A DNA stretch of 32,431 nt from the NCBI GenBank assembly GCA_019747875.1, contig JAIEQI010000176.1, positions 1-32,431 on the forward strand, read 5' to 3'. The DNA is from Candidatus Obscuribacterales bacterium. Lineage in GTDB: Bacteria; Cyanobacteriota; Vampirovibrionia; Obscuribacterales; Obscuribacteraceae. Below the pieces are notes generated by a model. That model had not been told where the DNA came from. It ran no database searches and saw nothing but the letters and a program-made list of their open reading frames with translations. Made by a program: the position numbers and the translations under genes. Below are positions 7,742-15,419 of the stretch, one piece after another (position 1 is the first letter of the stretch; each line of letters starts with the position of its first letter).

Positions 7742-8443
7742 TTGAGTACTGCAAGCGGCAACAGCGGGATGAAGATCCTGATTATTGAAGACGATGTGAA
7801 CATTGCACGTCTTATCGAGCTGGAACTGGGTTACGAGGGTTATCAGGTTCATGTTGCCCACGATGGCAATCAAGGCATCGATTTGTTCAAGAAAGAGCAA
7901 CCAGAGCTCGTCTTGCTGGACGTAATGTTGCCAGGCTTGGATGGAGTAGAAGTTTGTAAGCGTCTACGCGCCATCTCCAAAATTCCAATCATTATGTTGA
8001 CGGCGAAAGATGGTGTTCAAGATCGCGTTGTTGGTCTCGATAGCGGCGCGGATGATTACCTGACCAAACCATTTGCAACAGAAGAATTGCTCGCTCGTAT
8101 CAGAGCAGTAATGCGTCGTAAGCCGCAAGAAGGCATCCTCACATATGCCGATCTGTGGATGGACCAACTCAATCGCGTGGTCAAGCGCGGTGAGCGCCAG
8201 CTCGACCTGCGCGCCAAAGAATTCGATCTGCTCCGTTTGTTCATGCAGTACCCTGAACAGGTTCTGTCTCGCGAATTCATTTTCGACAAAGTTTGGGGCT
8301 ATGACTTCATCGGTGAATCAAACGTCATCGAAGTGTACATCCGATATCTGCGTTCGAAGCTGGAAGATGGCAATCAAAAGCGCCTGATCCAAACAGTCCG
8401 CGGAGAAGGTTATGTCCTGCGTGAGGAAGAGCCCTCTCGCTAG
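7742..8443 (+). CDS. OmpR/PhoB-family response regulator
   Basis: Receiver plus winged-helix DNA-binding protein that activates or represses target promoters when phosphorylated. From the internal ATG at 7769 the receiver starts MKILIIEDD: acidic pocket E7-D8-D9, phospho-acceptor D51 (VLLDVMLPG), T78 (MLTAK) and K100 (YLTKPF). The effector domain has DLRAKEFDLLRLFM and the recognition helix NVIEVYIRYLRSKL, ending with VRGEGYVLR. Start: TTG at 7742 has AGGTGAG 4 bases upstream; GTG 7733 lacks a ribosome site and ATG 7769 has only GCGGG. No kinase is adjacent; the tandem kinase at 10531 is a candidate partner by proximity only. Strong terminator follows. Confidence 0.92.
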   Translation: MSTASGNSGMKILIIEDDVNIARLIELELGYEGYQVHVAHDGNQGIDLFKKEQPELVLLDVMLPGLDGVEVCKRLRAISKIPIIMLTAKDGVQDRVVGLDSGADDYLTKPFATEELLARIRAVMRRKPQEGILTYADLWMDQLNRVVKRGERQLDLRAKEFDLLRLFMQYPEQVLSREFIFDKVWGYDFIGESNVIEVYIRYLRSKLEDGNQKRLIQTVRGEGYVLREEEPSR

Positions 8444-8470
8444 ACGATAAACATAAAGCGACATTCGAAG

Positions 8471-8503
8471 GAGCTGCTCAAGATTGAGCAGCTCTTTCTT
8501 CTT
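8471..8503 (+). terminator. rho-independent terminator of the response regulator
   Basis: Perfect 9-bp stem GAGCTGCTC (8471-8479) and GAGCAGCTC (8486-8494) with loop AAGATT, followed by TTTCTTCTT. It starts 28 bases after the stop codon. Confidence 0.9.
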
Positions 8504-8599
8504 ATCTCGGATCTGGGAGCGTCTAGCATCGGGATCTTGAATCTTGAATGCAGGGCATATCCGCTCTCAAAATATTAGACCTGGCTTGCTGTTTGGTTC

Positions 8600-8631
8600 G
8601 ATTCCGGGAGCGCCGGCATCTTGCCGGCTTC
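8600..8631 (+). repeat. intergenic palindromic repeat (AGILPA type), best copy
   Basis: Core GCCGGCA-TCT-TGCCGGC (8612-8628) is a perfect 7-bp hairpin preceded by GGGAGC. It would translate as AGILPA on the plus strand and AGKMPAL on the minus strand. It lies in the 200-base gap between the response-regulator terminator and the next gene. The rest of this gap holds only a short ATCTTGA tandem (8533-8547). Confidence 0.7.
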
Positions 8632-8721
8632 TAAATATTCGAGCCTCACTTCTAGAGCCCAATTCTCGATTATTTGAGTGTTTCGGGAATAAAGAAAGAA
8701 GAATGCAGGAATGGTCCCACT

Positions 8722-9255
8722 ATGGACGGCTATCAAACCACTGTTTTGAAATCTGTATTCCGCACCGAGCAGACTGTGCTGTGGATCCTCAGCGTCTTTT
8801 TTATCGTTGCAATGTTGCTTCTCGCTAAAGAACCGGATGCACTGACTGTGCTTGCCCCATTTACGTTTTTCATTCTGCTGTTGACCGTCTTTGTTTCTCG
8901 CACTTCCGGAAATGCCCATATAACTTGGGGACCGAAAGGGCTTTGCTACAACGAAGGTGTCTTCAACAAGACAATTGCATTCAACGAGATTGGGCGAATC
9001 GTCACTCGTGTGCAGTATGCAAATAAGAAGAAATGCGTTTTCCTGATCATCGAAGACAAGAACGGGCGTGAGCGGATCAAGATAAATGGAGCGCTCTTCG
9101 ATAATTCTGACATCGATACGTTTCTGAGGTGTATCGAAAACAACACGTCTGCGCGCTTGTCACTGGCTCCAATGCTTGAACTCAGGGAACAGCAATCAAA
9201 GAGTGCTTTTGTTGTAGATACCGATCAGATCAAACTGAGCGAGAAACAGCGTTGA
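8722..9255 (+). CDS. two-helix membrane protein with PH-like cytoplasmic domain
   Basis: 177 residues from the ATG at 8722 (AGGA about 11 bases upstream); a TTG at 8674 would add 16 residues without hydrophobic content. Two adjacent transmembrane helices (about 17-35 and 40-59) form a hairpin. A beta-rich domain follows (HITWGPKGLCYNEGVFNKTIAFNEIGRIVTRVQ, then KKCVFLIIEDKNGRERIKINGALF). The layout of hairpin plus beta domain is the same as the N-terminal half of the TPR protein at 5453, suggesting a shared PH-like module. The C-terminal 35 residues are polar. Function unknown. Convergent with the 9301 gene. Confidence 0.6.
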   Translation: MDGYQTTVLKSVFRTEQTVLWILSVFFIVAMLLLAKEPDALTVLAPFTFFILLLTVFVSRTSGNAHITWGPKGLCYNEGVFNKTIAFNEIGRIVTRVQYANKKKCVFLIIEDKNGRERIKINGALFDNSDIDTFLRCIENNTSARLSLAPMLELREQQSKSAFVVDTDQIKLSEKQR

Positions 9256-9300
9256 ACCCAATGATGGTCGCCCGGAGCCAAGCAGCCGTTGCTTCAGTTA

Positions 9301-10227
9301 TTACTTGGCAAAAATGCCGTCGCGGATCTTTTGTAGAACTGCTTTCATTTCGGTTTGCCGCGCAAAGGCCAGATCTACATCAGCTTGCAGTGCGAGCTTG
9401 TTGTCTACGAGAATTTGACCGAGCAACTTGCGTGGCGCTTCCGGCGCCATGCCTTTCTGAATCTCCAATGCTTTGCCGATTTGTTCTTCCGTGATTTTTC
9501 CAGTGCCCTTCATGAATTGACCGATTGGTGGCACATGCTTGAAGACCAGATCATCGCTGACTTTCTTGAGGAAGGCATCATCTGCCAATTTCACGGTCGT
9601 TCCAGCCTTCACCATTCCATCTTCCAGAATGCTCAGAGACGGGTTCAGTTTGGTGAGTCGATCTATTTCTTTAGCAATTTCTGCTGCGCCGGTTTTCTCT
9701 TTTGTAAGCACAGCACGCATAGCCAGCGACGAATCTGCGATTGATGAAAACTTTGTTGCCGTCGTGAGCTCGTGCTGCAGCGGGACATAACTAGAGATCT
9801 GTCCGAGGTCTTTCGTGTAACGGTCAGCGGCAGTTGTCTTCAGACTTTGAAAAGCCTGTTCGGACTTCAGAGCATTCTCGCTAATGGCATCGCGAGCAAC
9901 GTTAGGAATCGCTTTTCCCTCAAGTGTGAGACTTCCAGCGCCGGCTCTCTTTCCTGCTTCGGCTGCTAGTGTTTCAATGGCTGCGGCGTCTGCGCTTTTT
10001 AGTGCAGCGTTTTCTCCGGCAGTCGCTACTGAATTGGCCGCTCTGGACAAACTGCGTGCACCGAGAATTGCTGCGGTACCCACCACGACAATAGCAGCAC
10101 CTGTGGTTTTCCAGTTGAGATAGTCGGATGTGAATGCTTCAGAAAAGAGATTTTTCGATTCTGGCACATTCAAAAGGTCTTTAGATGATTTGTCTAAAGG
10201 CGCAATAGCGAACGAATCTTTTTCCAT
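9301..10227 (-). CDS. single-pass protein with GspE/MshE N-terminal-like C-terminus
   Basis: 308 residues; ATG preceded by GGGGGAGA. Polar N-terminus (1-40), one transmembrane or amphipathic segment (41-57, TTGAAIVVVGTAAILGA), an Ala-rich helical middle, and a C-terminal region (about 243-308: GKITEEQIGKALEIQKG then KLLGQILVDNKLALQADVDLAFARQ). That region matches the pattern of the N-terminal domain of type II secretion/type IV pilus ATPases (T2SSE-N/MshEN), with the repeated 'I(T/S)EEQL..AL..Q' and 'LG.IL...' helices. No Walker motifs are present, so it is not an ATPase. In MshEN this domain can bind c-di-GMP; whether this one does is unknown. Copy A of the 81-bp repeat lies just upstream. 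Confidence 0.65.
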   Translation of the reverse strand: MEKDSFAIAPLDKSSKDLLNVPESKNLFSEAFTSDYLNWKTTGAAIVVVGTAAILGARSLSRAANSVATAGENAALKSADAAAIETLAAEAGKRAGAGSLTLEGKAIPNVARDAISENALKSEQAFQSLKTTAADRYTKDLGQISSYVPLQHELTTATKFSSIADSSLAMRAVLTKEKTGAAEIAKEIDRLTKLNPSLSILEDGMVKAGTTVKLADDAFLKKVSDDLVFKHVPPIGQFMKGTGKITEEQIGKALEIQKGMAPEAPRKLLGQILVDNKLALQADVDLAFARQTEMKAVLQKIRDGIFAK

Positions 10228-10240
10228 GACTATCTCCCCC

Positions 10241-10321
10241 GCTGGATTTCAGGGATGCTGCGAGAATTCAAACGACCGGAACATCCAAATGAAATCATGG
10301 TTTACTTGAAAAGAAACTGAA
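10241..10321 (-). repeat. 81-bp dispersed repeat, copy A
   Basis: Aligns without gaps to the reverse complement of 21250-21330 with 73 of 81 identical bases. It lies 13 bases upstream of the start codon of the 9301 gene, so it would be in its 5' leader on the minus strand. Terminal TTCAG/CTGAA and inner GGATG/CATCC can pair. On the plus strand one frame reads MLREFKRPEHPNE and so on to a stop, also open in copy B. Confidence 0.75.
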
Positions 10322-10530
10322 GAAGGAACGCGATCAGTGAAGCAAGCTCAGTGATTGAAGGCGCGGGATCGAAAATCAGATTTGCTTATACTCCAGGGAC
10401 GATAGATCTACGAGAATTAGCTTAGTCCTGTGCCAATCCTACCAGTCAAATTGCTTGTGACAAGACGGGAAATCCCATGCGTAAGCTGGGTGTGACGTAA
10501 TTTTGGTTAATTGTAGTACGATCTTGTCAG
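10322..10530. other. intergenic region upstream of the tandem kinase
   Basis: No gene seen. It contains the dyad CTTGTGACAAG (10454-10464) and an A/T-rich stretch before the kinase ATG; I could not place a convincing -35/-10 pair. Confidence 0.4.
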
Positions 10531-13500
10531 ATGGAAAGAACGCCCCCCTTCAGCCAGCAATTTCAACGCCTGAAAGCTTCGCCACTTGCGAGGACCTTGG
10601 GTTCTTATTTCCTGATCTTGTTTGTAATACAGGGACTTGTGGTGGCCTGGCTTACTTTTGATGTGTGGCAGGCGGAACAACAGGCATCTCGCGAATATAG
10701 ATTGCTTATGGCTTCGGAGCAGATTGCCACGATCTCTGATGAGCTGCGGAAACATCGCCGTCTGGTTGACTACTGGCGGGATAAGAGTATTGACGGTGTT
10801 GCTATTCGCAAATTCCAGGAGAGTCGATTAGGGCTCTTAAGGTCCGGTCAGGATTTTGCCCGGTCCAGGGAAGAAGCTGGTCTTCCCCCAGAGCGCAGCC
10901 AGCAAATGATCAACATGATCGCTGAGATCTGTGAGGTTGGATCGCGAATGTTCAATCCCGCTAGCTCTGGGGATTCCAGGGAAGGCGCACATCAGTTGTT
11001 TCGAAAAGCCTATGAGCATCTCTATTATTTGGGACTCGGTGAAATAAACGCTATTCGAGACCAAATTTATAGGAACCGAGCTGGGTTGCCTGATACTAAA
11101 AGTGGTGCCACTGATCTTAGCAATGTCCGCCGTCCTAGCACTGACAGCCCGGAAGATGCTGCCAGTAAGCGATTCAAGGTTGACCCGCTCTTGGTGTTGG
11201 CACTTGCGGCGCTGGCAAACGTTGGATTCGGTGTATACATTGCATTCTATGCTGACAAGCATTTGTCTGGACGAATCATTCGACTGGCAGAGATGTGTGA
11301 CAGTCTAAGCCGAGCTGAAGAACTTCCAGCACCAAAAGAGCGGCGGAATGAAGTTGACACGCTTCAGCAGACATTTCACGAAATTTCTTTGAAGATTGCA
11401 GAAATTGAGAAGGGCAGAAAAAGTTACATCCATCTTTTGAAAGATCTGCAAGGAGCTGCGCTTGAGCGCGGGCGAGCTAAGCTCCAGGAGCTTGCAAGCA
11501 GGCAAACGGACAAACGGCGAGAAGATCGGTTCATCATGCTTAAGACAAGCGTCGGTGGAATGATCCATTTGCTCGAAACGATGACAGAAGGGTTGCAGTA
11601 CAATGCTGAACAAGAGCTGCGACCGCAGTTCCAAACAATGAGTACGACAAGCATCCTTGCACAAGCTGTTGCTTCGGTGCAGGCTCTGCTGGACAAAAAG
11701 AAGATAACTGTAAATGTGCTTGATCCATCTGTTGATGTTCAAGTAGATGCACATTTGATAAATCGATTGATTGTGAACCTGCTATCAAATGCCGTTAAAT
11801 TTTCTCCGAAAGAATCAACTATTGAACTGCGTGGGCAAGTCGATTCTAGCGGTTCAAACCTTCGCTGTGAGATCAAAGATGCCGGTCCCGGTATAAGCGA
11901 AGATGACCAGAAGAAGCTATTCAAGCCATTTAGCCAGGTAGGACAGGACGATGAAATAAAACGATCCGGTACTGGATTGGGGTTGATGATTTGTAAGCAG
12001 ATCGTCACTGCTCATGGCGGCTCCATAGGATGCACGAGCAAGCCGCAAGAAGGTGCAACATTCTGGTTTGTTCTTCCTCTAAATCAATCGTCTGTATCTG
12101 GTGGCTCCGGAATGATGCCGGGGCCTTCAGCCGGCGGGAGCAGCGATCCTGGGGGCGCCGGTATTCTGCCGCCTCCTGTAGCAGCTTTGCGCAATCCTGG
12201 TGCTAATTCCTTGCCCAAAAAGAAGAGTATGACGTCAGCACTTATTCTGGCTGTCTTTATTTTTTCGATTGCGCAAACCAGTCTTGCATTCGCCCTTGGT
12301 AGCAAGATTGATGATGTGGAAAAGCGGACCAAGTCGTATCTGGAGCAGCAGCAATTAGTAATCGAAAGTGAGCGATTCATGGGGCTCTTTCTTACTTGGC
12401 GTGTAAAGGCGAAGGATGCTGTGCAAGAGTGGAACGAAAAAGCCCTTCGTAATTCATACCAGATGCTGGAAGATCAAAAGAAGCTTGTCGACAAACTCGC
12501 TGGCATGACGAAGGATGAGCCTGAACTGCATAGCTCTTTTGTTGAATGCAAAAGACGTCTCAACTTTCTGTCTAAAACGACTAAGATGGTCCTTGAGCGC
12601 TTTTCGAAATTGAGTATGTTTGCGCTGGCGGAAACCGTTCGCCGAGCAGACATGATAGGCATGCAGATTGAGGATCAGATCTTCTATCAACTGAGGATAG
12701 AAAAAGGCAAACTTGAAATGACTTACGGATTAGCTGACCAACTCCGGGCGGAGCTTATCCCTATCATTCTGCTTTCTGGTCTGGTGAACGCAATTCTGAT
12801 TGTGTGGCTGAGTTCTTTTGTTCTGAGGCTATTAAACAGGACTTCTGAGCTAACCGAGAAGGCAAAAGATTTCGCGTCTGGCGGAACGCCGACCGTGTCC
12901 ATTTCCAGCAATGATGAACTTTCATATTTAGATAAGAGTCTCTGTGCAGCTGCTGCGTCTATTCGAAACGCGGAACGGCAACGACAGCAGTTGCTCTCGA
13001 TTGTCAATCATGACCTGCGCACCCCACTTGCATCGGTGTTGGGTGGATTGGAAATCGTCAAAGCCGGCATCTTAGGAGAGCTTCCAGCAGAGGATCTCGA
13101 AGTTGTGGATCAAGCCGATCGCGAAATGCGTATACACCTAAATCAAATAAACGACCTGCTAGCGCTTGAACAATTGGAGGCCGGGTCGCTTGAACCCAAG
13201 AACGAATCAGTCGTTCTTAGCGAAGCTCTTGAAGATGCCGTTGATCTGTGTCGCGGGAAGTGGCGCGGTCGTGTGGAGCTGGAATTCTCCGTATCACCGG
13301 AGTTGGAGGACTTCAAAGTTACTGGAGAAACAGAGCTACTCACGAGGATGTTCAAGGCTGTTATTGAAAATGCTTTTCAAGCCACAGAAAGAGCCAAGGC
13401 GCTTCCGCAGAGCTCAGATTCCGGCAAGCTGCCGCCAGTGAAAGTTTCTCTGCGGAAGGAGAATGAGCAGGTCATTGTCTCCATTATTGATTCTGCAGAT

Positions 13501-13671
13501 GGAGTTCCAGATGAACTCCGAACTCAGCTCTTTGATCGTTTCCGCTTCGTCAATGATCAACCCCTCACGGGAATGGGCCTTCCTCTTGCTTATCGTCTGG
13601 CAAAATTGCAAGCGGCCAACTTGCTCGTCACATCTTCGGCAAATGGCACGAAGGCCTCCTTCGTTTTCTAA
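10531..13671 (+). CDS. tandem double sensor histidine kinase (fusion of two transmembrane kinases)
   Basis: 1046 residues. Module 1: TM (about 25-45), helical periplasmic sensor (46-215), TM (218-240), HAMP-like linker, helical region 290-360, then a well-formed HATPase: N box NLLSNAVKFSP (416-426), G1 DAGPGI (450-455), G2 GTGLGL (480-485). Its first helix reads LLKDLQGAAL where a kinase has SHDLRTPL, so Lys304 occupies the phospho-acceptor position. A Gly/Pro/Ser linker (519-566) follows. Module 2: TM (568-588), helical sensor (590-740), TM (742-766), HAMP (767-815), HisKA with IVNHDLRTPL (His827), then a divergent HATPase (N947, DSADG 987-991, LTGMGLPLA 1012-1020). Both sensors look like four-helix (MCP/CHASE3-like) periplasmic domains. 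No receiver domain. Alone on its strand; no strong ribosome site before the ATG. Confidence 0.9.
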   Translation: MERTPPFSQQFQRLKASPLARTLGSYFLILFVIQGLVVAWLTFDVWQAEQQASREYRLLMASEQIATISDELRKHRRLVDYWRDKSIDGVAIRKFQESRLGLLRSGQDFARSREEAGLPPERSQQMINMIAEICEVGSRMFNPASSGDSREGAHQLFRKAYEHLYYLGLGEINAIRDQIYRNRAGLPDTKSGATDLSNVRRPSTDSPEDAASKRFKVDPLLVLALAALANVGFGVYIAFYADKHLSGRIIRLAEMCDSLSRAEELPAPKERRNEVDTLQQTFHEISLKIAEIEKGRKSYIHLLKDLQGAALERGRAKLQELASRQTDKRREDRFIMLKTSVGGMIHLLETMTEGLQYNAEQELRPQFQTMSTTSILAQAVASVQALLDKKKITVNVLDPSVDVQVDAHLINRLIVNLLSNAVKFSPKESTIELRGQVDSSGSNLRCEIKDAGPGISEDDQKKLFKPFSQVGQDDEIKRSGTGLGLMICKQIVTAHGGSIGCTSKPQEGATFWFVLPLNQSSVSGGSGMMPGPSAGGSSDPGGAGILPPPVAALRNPGANSLPKKKSMTSALILAVFIFSIAQTSLAFALGSKIDDVEKRTKSYLEQQQLVIESERFMGLFLTWRVKAKDAVQEWNEKALRNSYQMLEDQKKLVDKLAGMTKDEPELHSSFVECKRRLNFLSKTTKMVLERFSKLSMFALAETVRRADMIGMQIEDQIFYQLRIEKGKLEMTYGLADQLRAELIPIILLSGLVNAILIVWLSSFVLRLLNRTSELTEKAKDFASGGTPTVSISSNDELSYLDKSLCAAAASIRNAERQRQQLLSIVNHDLRTPLASVLGGLEIVKAGILGELPAEDLEVVDQADREMRIHLNQINDLLALEQLEAGSLEPKNESVVLSEALEDAVDLCRGKWRGRVELEFSVSPELEDFKVTGETELLTRMFKAVIENAFQATERAKALPQSSDSGKLPPVKVSLRKENEQVIVSIIDSADGVPDELRTQLFDRFRFVNDQPLTGMGLPLAYRLAKLQAANLLVTSSANGTKASFVF
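12145..12176 (+). repeat. repeat copy embedded in frame in the kinase linker
   Basis: 24 of 32 ungapped bases match the intergenic repeat at 8600-8631, and the reading frame gives DPGGAGILPPP against DSGSAGILPAS for the intergenic copy. It lies at residues 539-549, exactly in the Pro/Gly linker joining the two kinase modules. Confidence 0.5.
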
Positions 13672-13739
13672 GAAAGGTTGTCGTGATCTTCTATCTGCAA
13701 AGAGATTGTTTGTAGCAGCCAATTCGTTTTGAGAGATTT

Positions 13740-13751
13740 ACCCATATGGGT
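13740..13751. promoter_or_regulatory. 12-bp perfect palindrome
   Basis: ACCCATATGGGT is fully symmetric and lies between the ends of the convergent kinase and 13751 genes, touching the latter's stop codon. No T-run follows. Role unknown. Confidence 0.3.
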
Positions 13752-14245
13752 CAGCTGTTAAATTGCCAATGCTTGCAATCAATAGCAGCTTGGGCGGCTT
13801 GACTGTATAGAAACTCGGGACGCAGGGCTGGTATCATGCTCGATACCATGCTCTGCGTGAACAGCGCCTGCAAAAAGCTAAAGAAGAAAGACAGAAACCC
13901 CATTGGGTCGGCAAGTTTTCCGGCCAGGTCCATGATGCCTTTTATCGCCCCCGTGGCTGAAGATGAGATCTCGGATGCCGATATCGAAAAGTCAGAACTT
14001 GGAGTCGATATTCCGCCGCCTCCGATTTCAATCTTTGGGAGAACTTCTGTGACTGTTTCCGTGATAGCGACCGTTGGCTTTGCAAAAGCTGGTGCTGCCG
14101 CTGAACTTGCGCTCTCCGCTACGGTGACAATCGTGATGTGTCTCAGATTTTGAAATGCATGCAAAGCGCCTTCGGCTCCGCTGCTTGAGCCGCCGCCTGC
14201 TGAACTTCCTGAGTCACTTACGGGTGTCGGTCTGTAGAGTGGCAT
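13751..14245 (-). CDS. Ser/Ala/Gly-rich hypothetical protein
   Basis: 164 residues from the ATG at 14245, which has AGGTGA 5 bases upstream (that AGGTGA overlaps an alternative GTG at 14254). N-terminal half: Ser/Gly linker (SDSGSSAGGGSSSGAEG) followed by Thr/Val/Ile strands and Gly-rich segments (IEIGGGGISTPSSDF). Residues about 105-140 are a hydrophobic helix stretch (GIMDLAGKLADPMGFLSFFFSFLQALFTQSM) that could insert in a membrane or form a packed helix. No signal peptide at the start. Not recognised; composition resembles surface or secreted-substrate proteins. Convergent with the kinase. Confidence 0.55.
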   Translation of the reverse strand: MPLYRPTPVSDSGSSAGGGSSSGAEGALHAFQNLRHITIVTVAESASSAAAPAFAKPTVAITETVTEVLPKIEIGGGGISTPSSDFSISASEISSSATGAIKGIMDLAGKLADPMGFLSFFFSFLQALFTQSMVSSMIPALRPEFLYSQAAQAAIDCKHWQFNS

Positions 14246-14597
14246 AACAATCACCTGCCTATGGCAACACCTTACTACACCGCCCGGCGCGACGCTTCCG
14301 AGAATTTGCTCATAATTAGTGTCATGGCTGTGCGTCTGTCCCTATTCCCTTGCTGGGAAAGCGTTACGCCACTATTCGTAATCCCATCACTGTTGGTGCC
14401 GCTTGCGAGCACTTCGTCAATTTTAGAATTCGCTTTCCAACTCGAGCATCGAACATTATTCGTCGCAGCGTTTCTGAGAAACCGTCAAATGACGGAGGGA
14501 ATATCCATGAATTGCTTATCAGCACCTTGTATAATTAGTGCTTGTAAAGTTATGATAAGTGGGACCGCCGAAGCGGTCAGTTGAGGCTCGATCAGTC
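14246..14597 (+). promoter_or_regulatory. intergenic region with a consensus -10 and leader hairpin
   Basis: A perfect TATAAT lies at 14530-14535; 17 bases upstream only a weak -35 (ATGAAT) is visible. Downstream, GACCGC-CGAA-GCGGTC (14563-14578) is a 6-bp hairpin that would lie in the leader just before the GTG at 14598. The open frame through 14261-14584 has no ribosome site and odd composition, so I do not call it a gene. Confidence 0.5.
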
Positions 14598-14879
14598 GTG
14601 GCTACTCTTAGTCAAACAAAGCAGATAAGCGGGGGCGAAAGCTCTTATTTCGTGGACATCCTCACACAAAATGCAGCGGGTAACTGGGTGCTTTGTCTCC
14701 CTTCGAGACTGCGTGAGTATCAAGACGAACTCGAGCTATTACTTGGTCGCGCATTTGCCGGACGTCCTCGTTGTCCGGAGAATTTAGAGCTAGCTCAGCA
14801 GCTGGTTCTGAATTGGTGCATTTCAAAATGCAAGAAACAAGGCATTACGCTTGAGCAGTGTCTGGCGGAAGATAAGTAA
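14598..14879 (+). CDS. small hypothetical protein
   Basis: About 93 residues if it begins at GTG 14598; a GTG at 14559 would add 13 residues but would place the leader hairpin inside the coding sequence. Sequence: a short polar start, an alpha/beta core (SSYFVDILTQNAAGNWVLCLPSRL), helices (EYQDELELLLGRAF; ENLELAQQLVLNWCISKCKKQG) and an acidic end. Three Cys residues (two in WCISKC). No signal peptide or membrane helix, so cytoplasmic. Not recognised. Codon use looks like its neighbours, and a consensus -10 lies upstream. Confidence 0.55.
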   Translation: MATLSQTKQISGGESSYFVDILTQNAAGNWVLCLPSRLREYQDELELLLGRAFAGRPRCPENLELAQQLVLNWCISKCKKQGITLEQCLAEDK

Positions 14880-15049
14880 GCGAGTTTCCTGTTAGTATTC
14901 GCATGCTTAACTGTGGGGATTACCAGAGTTGGCTTTCCGTCGTATTTTTCACATTCTCTGCTGACTGATCTTGCGGATATCATCGGAAAAAATCCCACTC
15001 CCGCACTGGAGTTGGTTATTCCCCACCCCCCACGAGTGAGGAAAATAGA

Positions 15050-15319
15050 ATGTTTTTTGGAAAGGCGGAAGAAAAGGCACCTGATCCCCAAGAGGTTCAA
15101 CGGCGAGAAGACCGAAACGCGATCATGGCAGAGCCGGATCCGTTCAAGGTTGCTGAACTCCTGTGCAAGTATGATCACAAGCAATGGAATTCATTGATTT
15201 ATGGGGCGAAAACAGAGACTGCCCTCAAGGCGGACGGTACGATCGATTTTACGATTGGCAATCCCAGGCTGCATGCAGTAAAAGTGAACTCCGATTACTG
15301 TAAAACGATCAAGAAATAG
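15050..15319 (+). CDS. small hypothetical protein
   Basis: 89 residues; ATG with GAGGA 7 bases upstream. Charged N-terminus (FFGKAEEKAPDPQEVQRREDR), a central helix (FKVAELLCKYDHKQWNSLI) and a beta-like C-terminus (TALKADGTIDFTIGNPRLHAVKVN). No membrane segment or known motif. An overlapping frame starting at 14913 lacks a ribosome site and was rejected in favour of this one. Followed 46 bases later by a terminator shared with gyrA. Confidence 0.6.
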   Translation: MFFGKAEEKAPDPQEVQRREDRNAIMAEPDPFKVAELLCKYDHKQWNSLIYGAKTETALKADGTIDFTIGNPRLHAVKVNSDYCKTIKK

Positions 15320-15365
15320 CCTCCCCGAAAGCTGAGTGCCGGTCCACTAATTTTCATGCAATTAA

Positions 15366-15399
15366 AAAGTGAGCAGATGAAACGACACCTGCTCACTTT
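15366..15399. terminator. bidirectional terminator between the 15050 gene and gyrA
   Basis: 11-bp perfect stem AAAGTGAGCAG (15366-15376) and CTGCTCACTTT (15389-15399). On the minus strand it is followed by a run of T (TTTTTAATT), a good intrinsic terminator for gyrA; the plus strand has a weaker T-tract. Confidence 0.85.
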
Positions 15400-15419
15400 G
15401 ATTTATCGAAACAGTGATT

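Noticed and set aside
14261..14584. 107-codon plus-strand frame
   Set aside because: No ribosome site, atypical composition, and it overlaps a consensus -10 and a leader hairpin.
14913..15197. 94-codon plus-strand frame overlapping the 15050 gene
   Set aside because: The 15050 frame has a clear GAGGA ribosome site and better protein-like composition.
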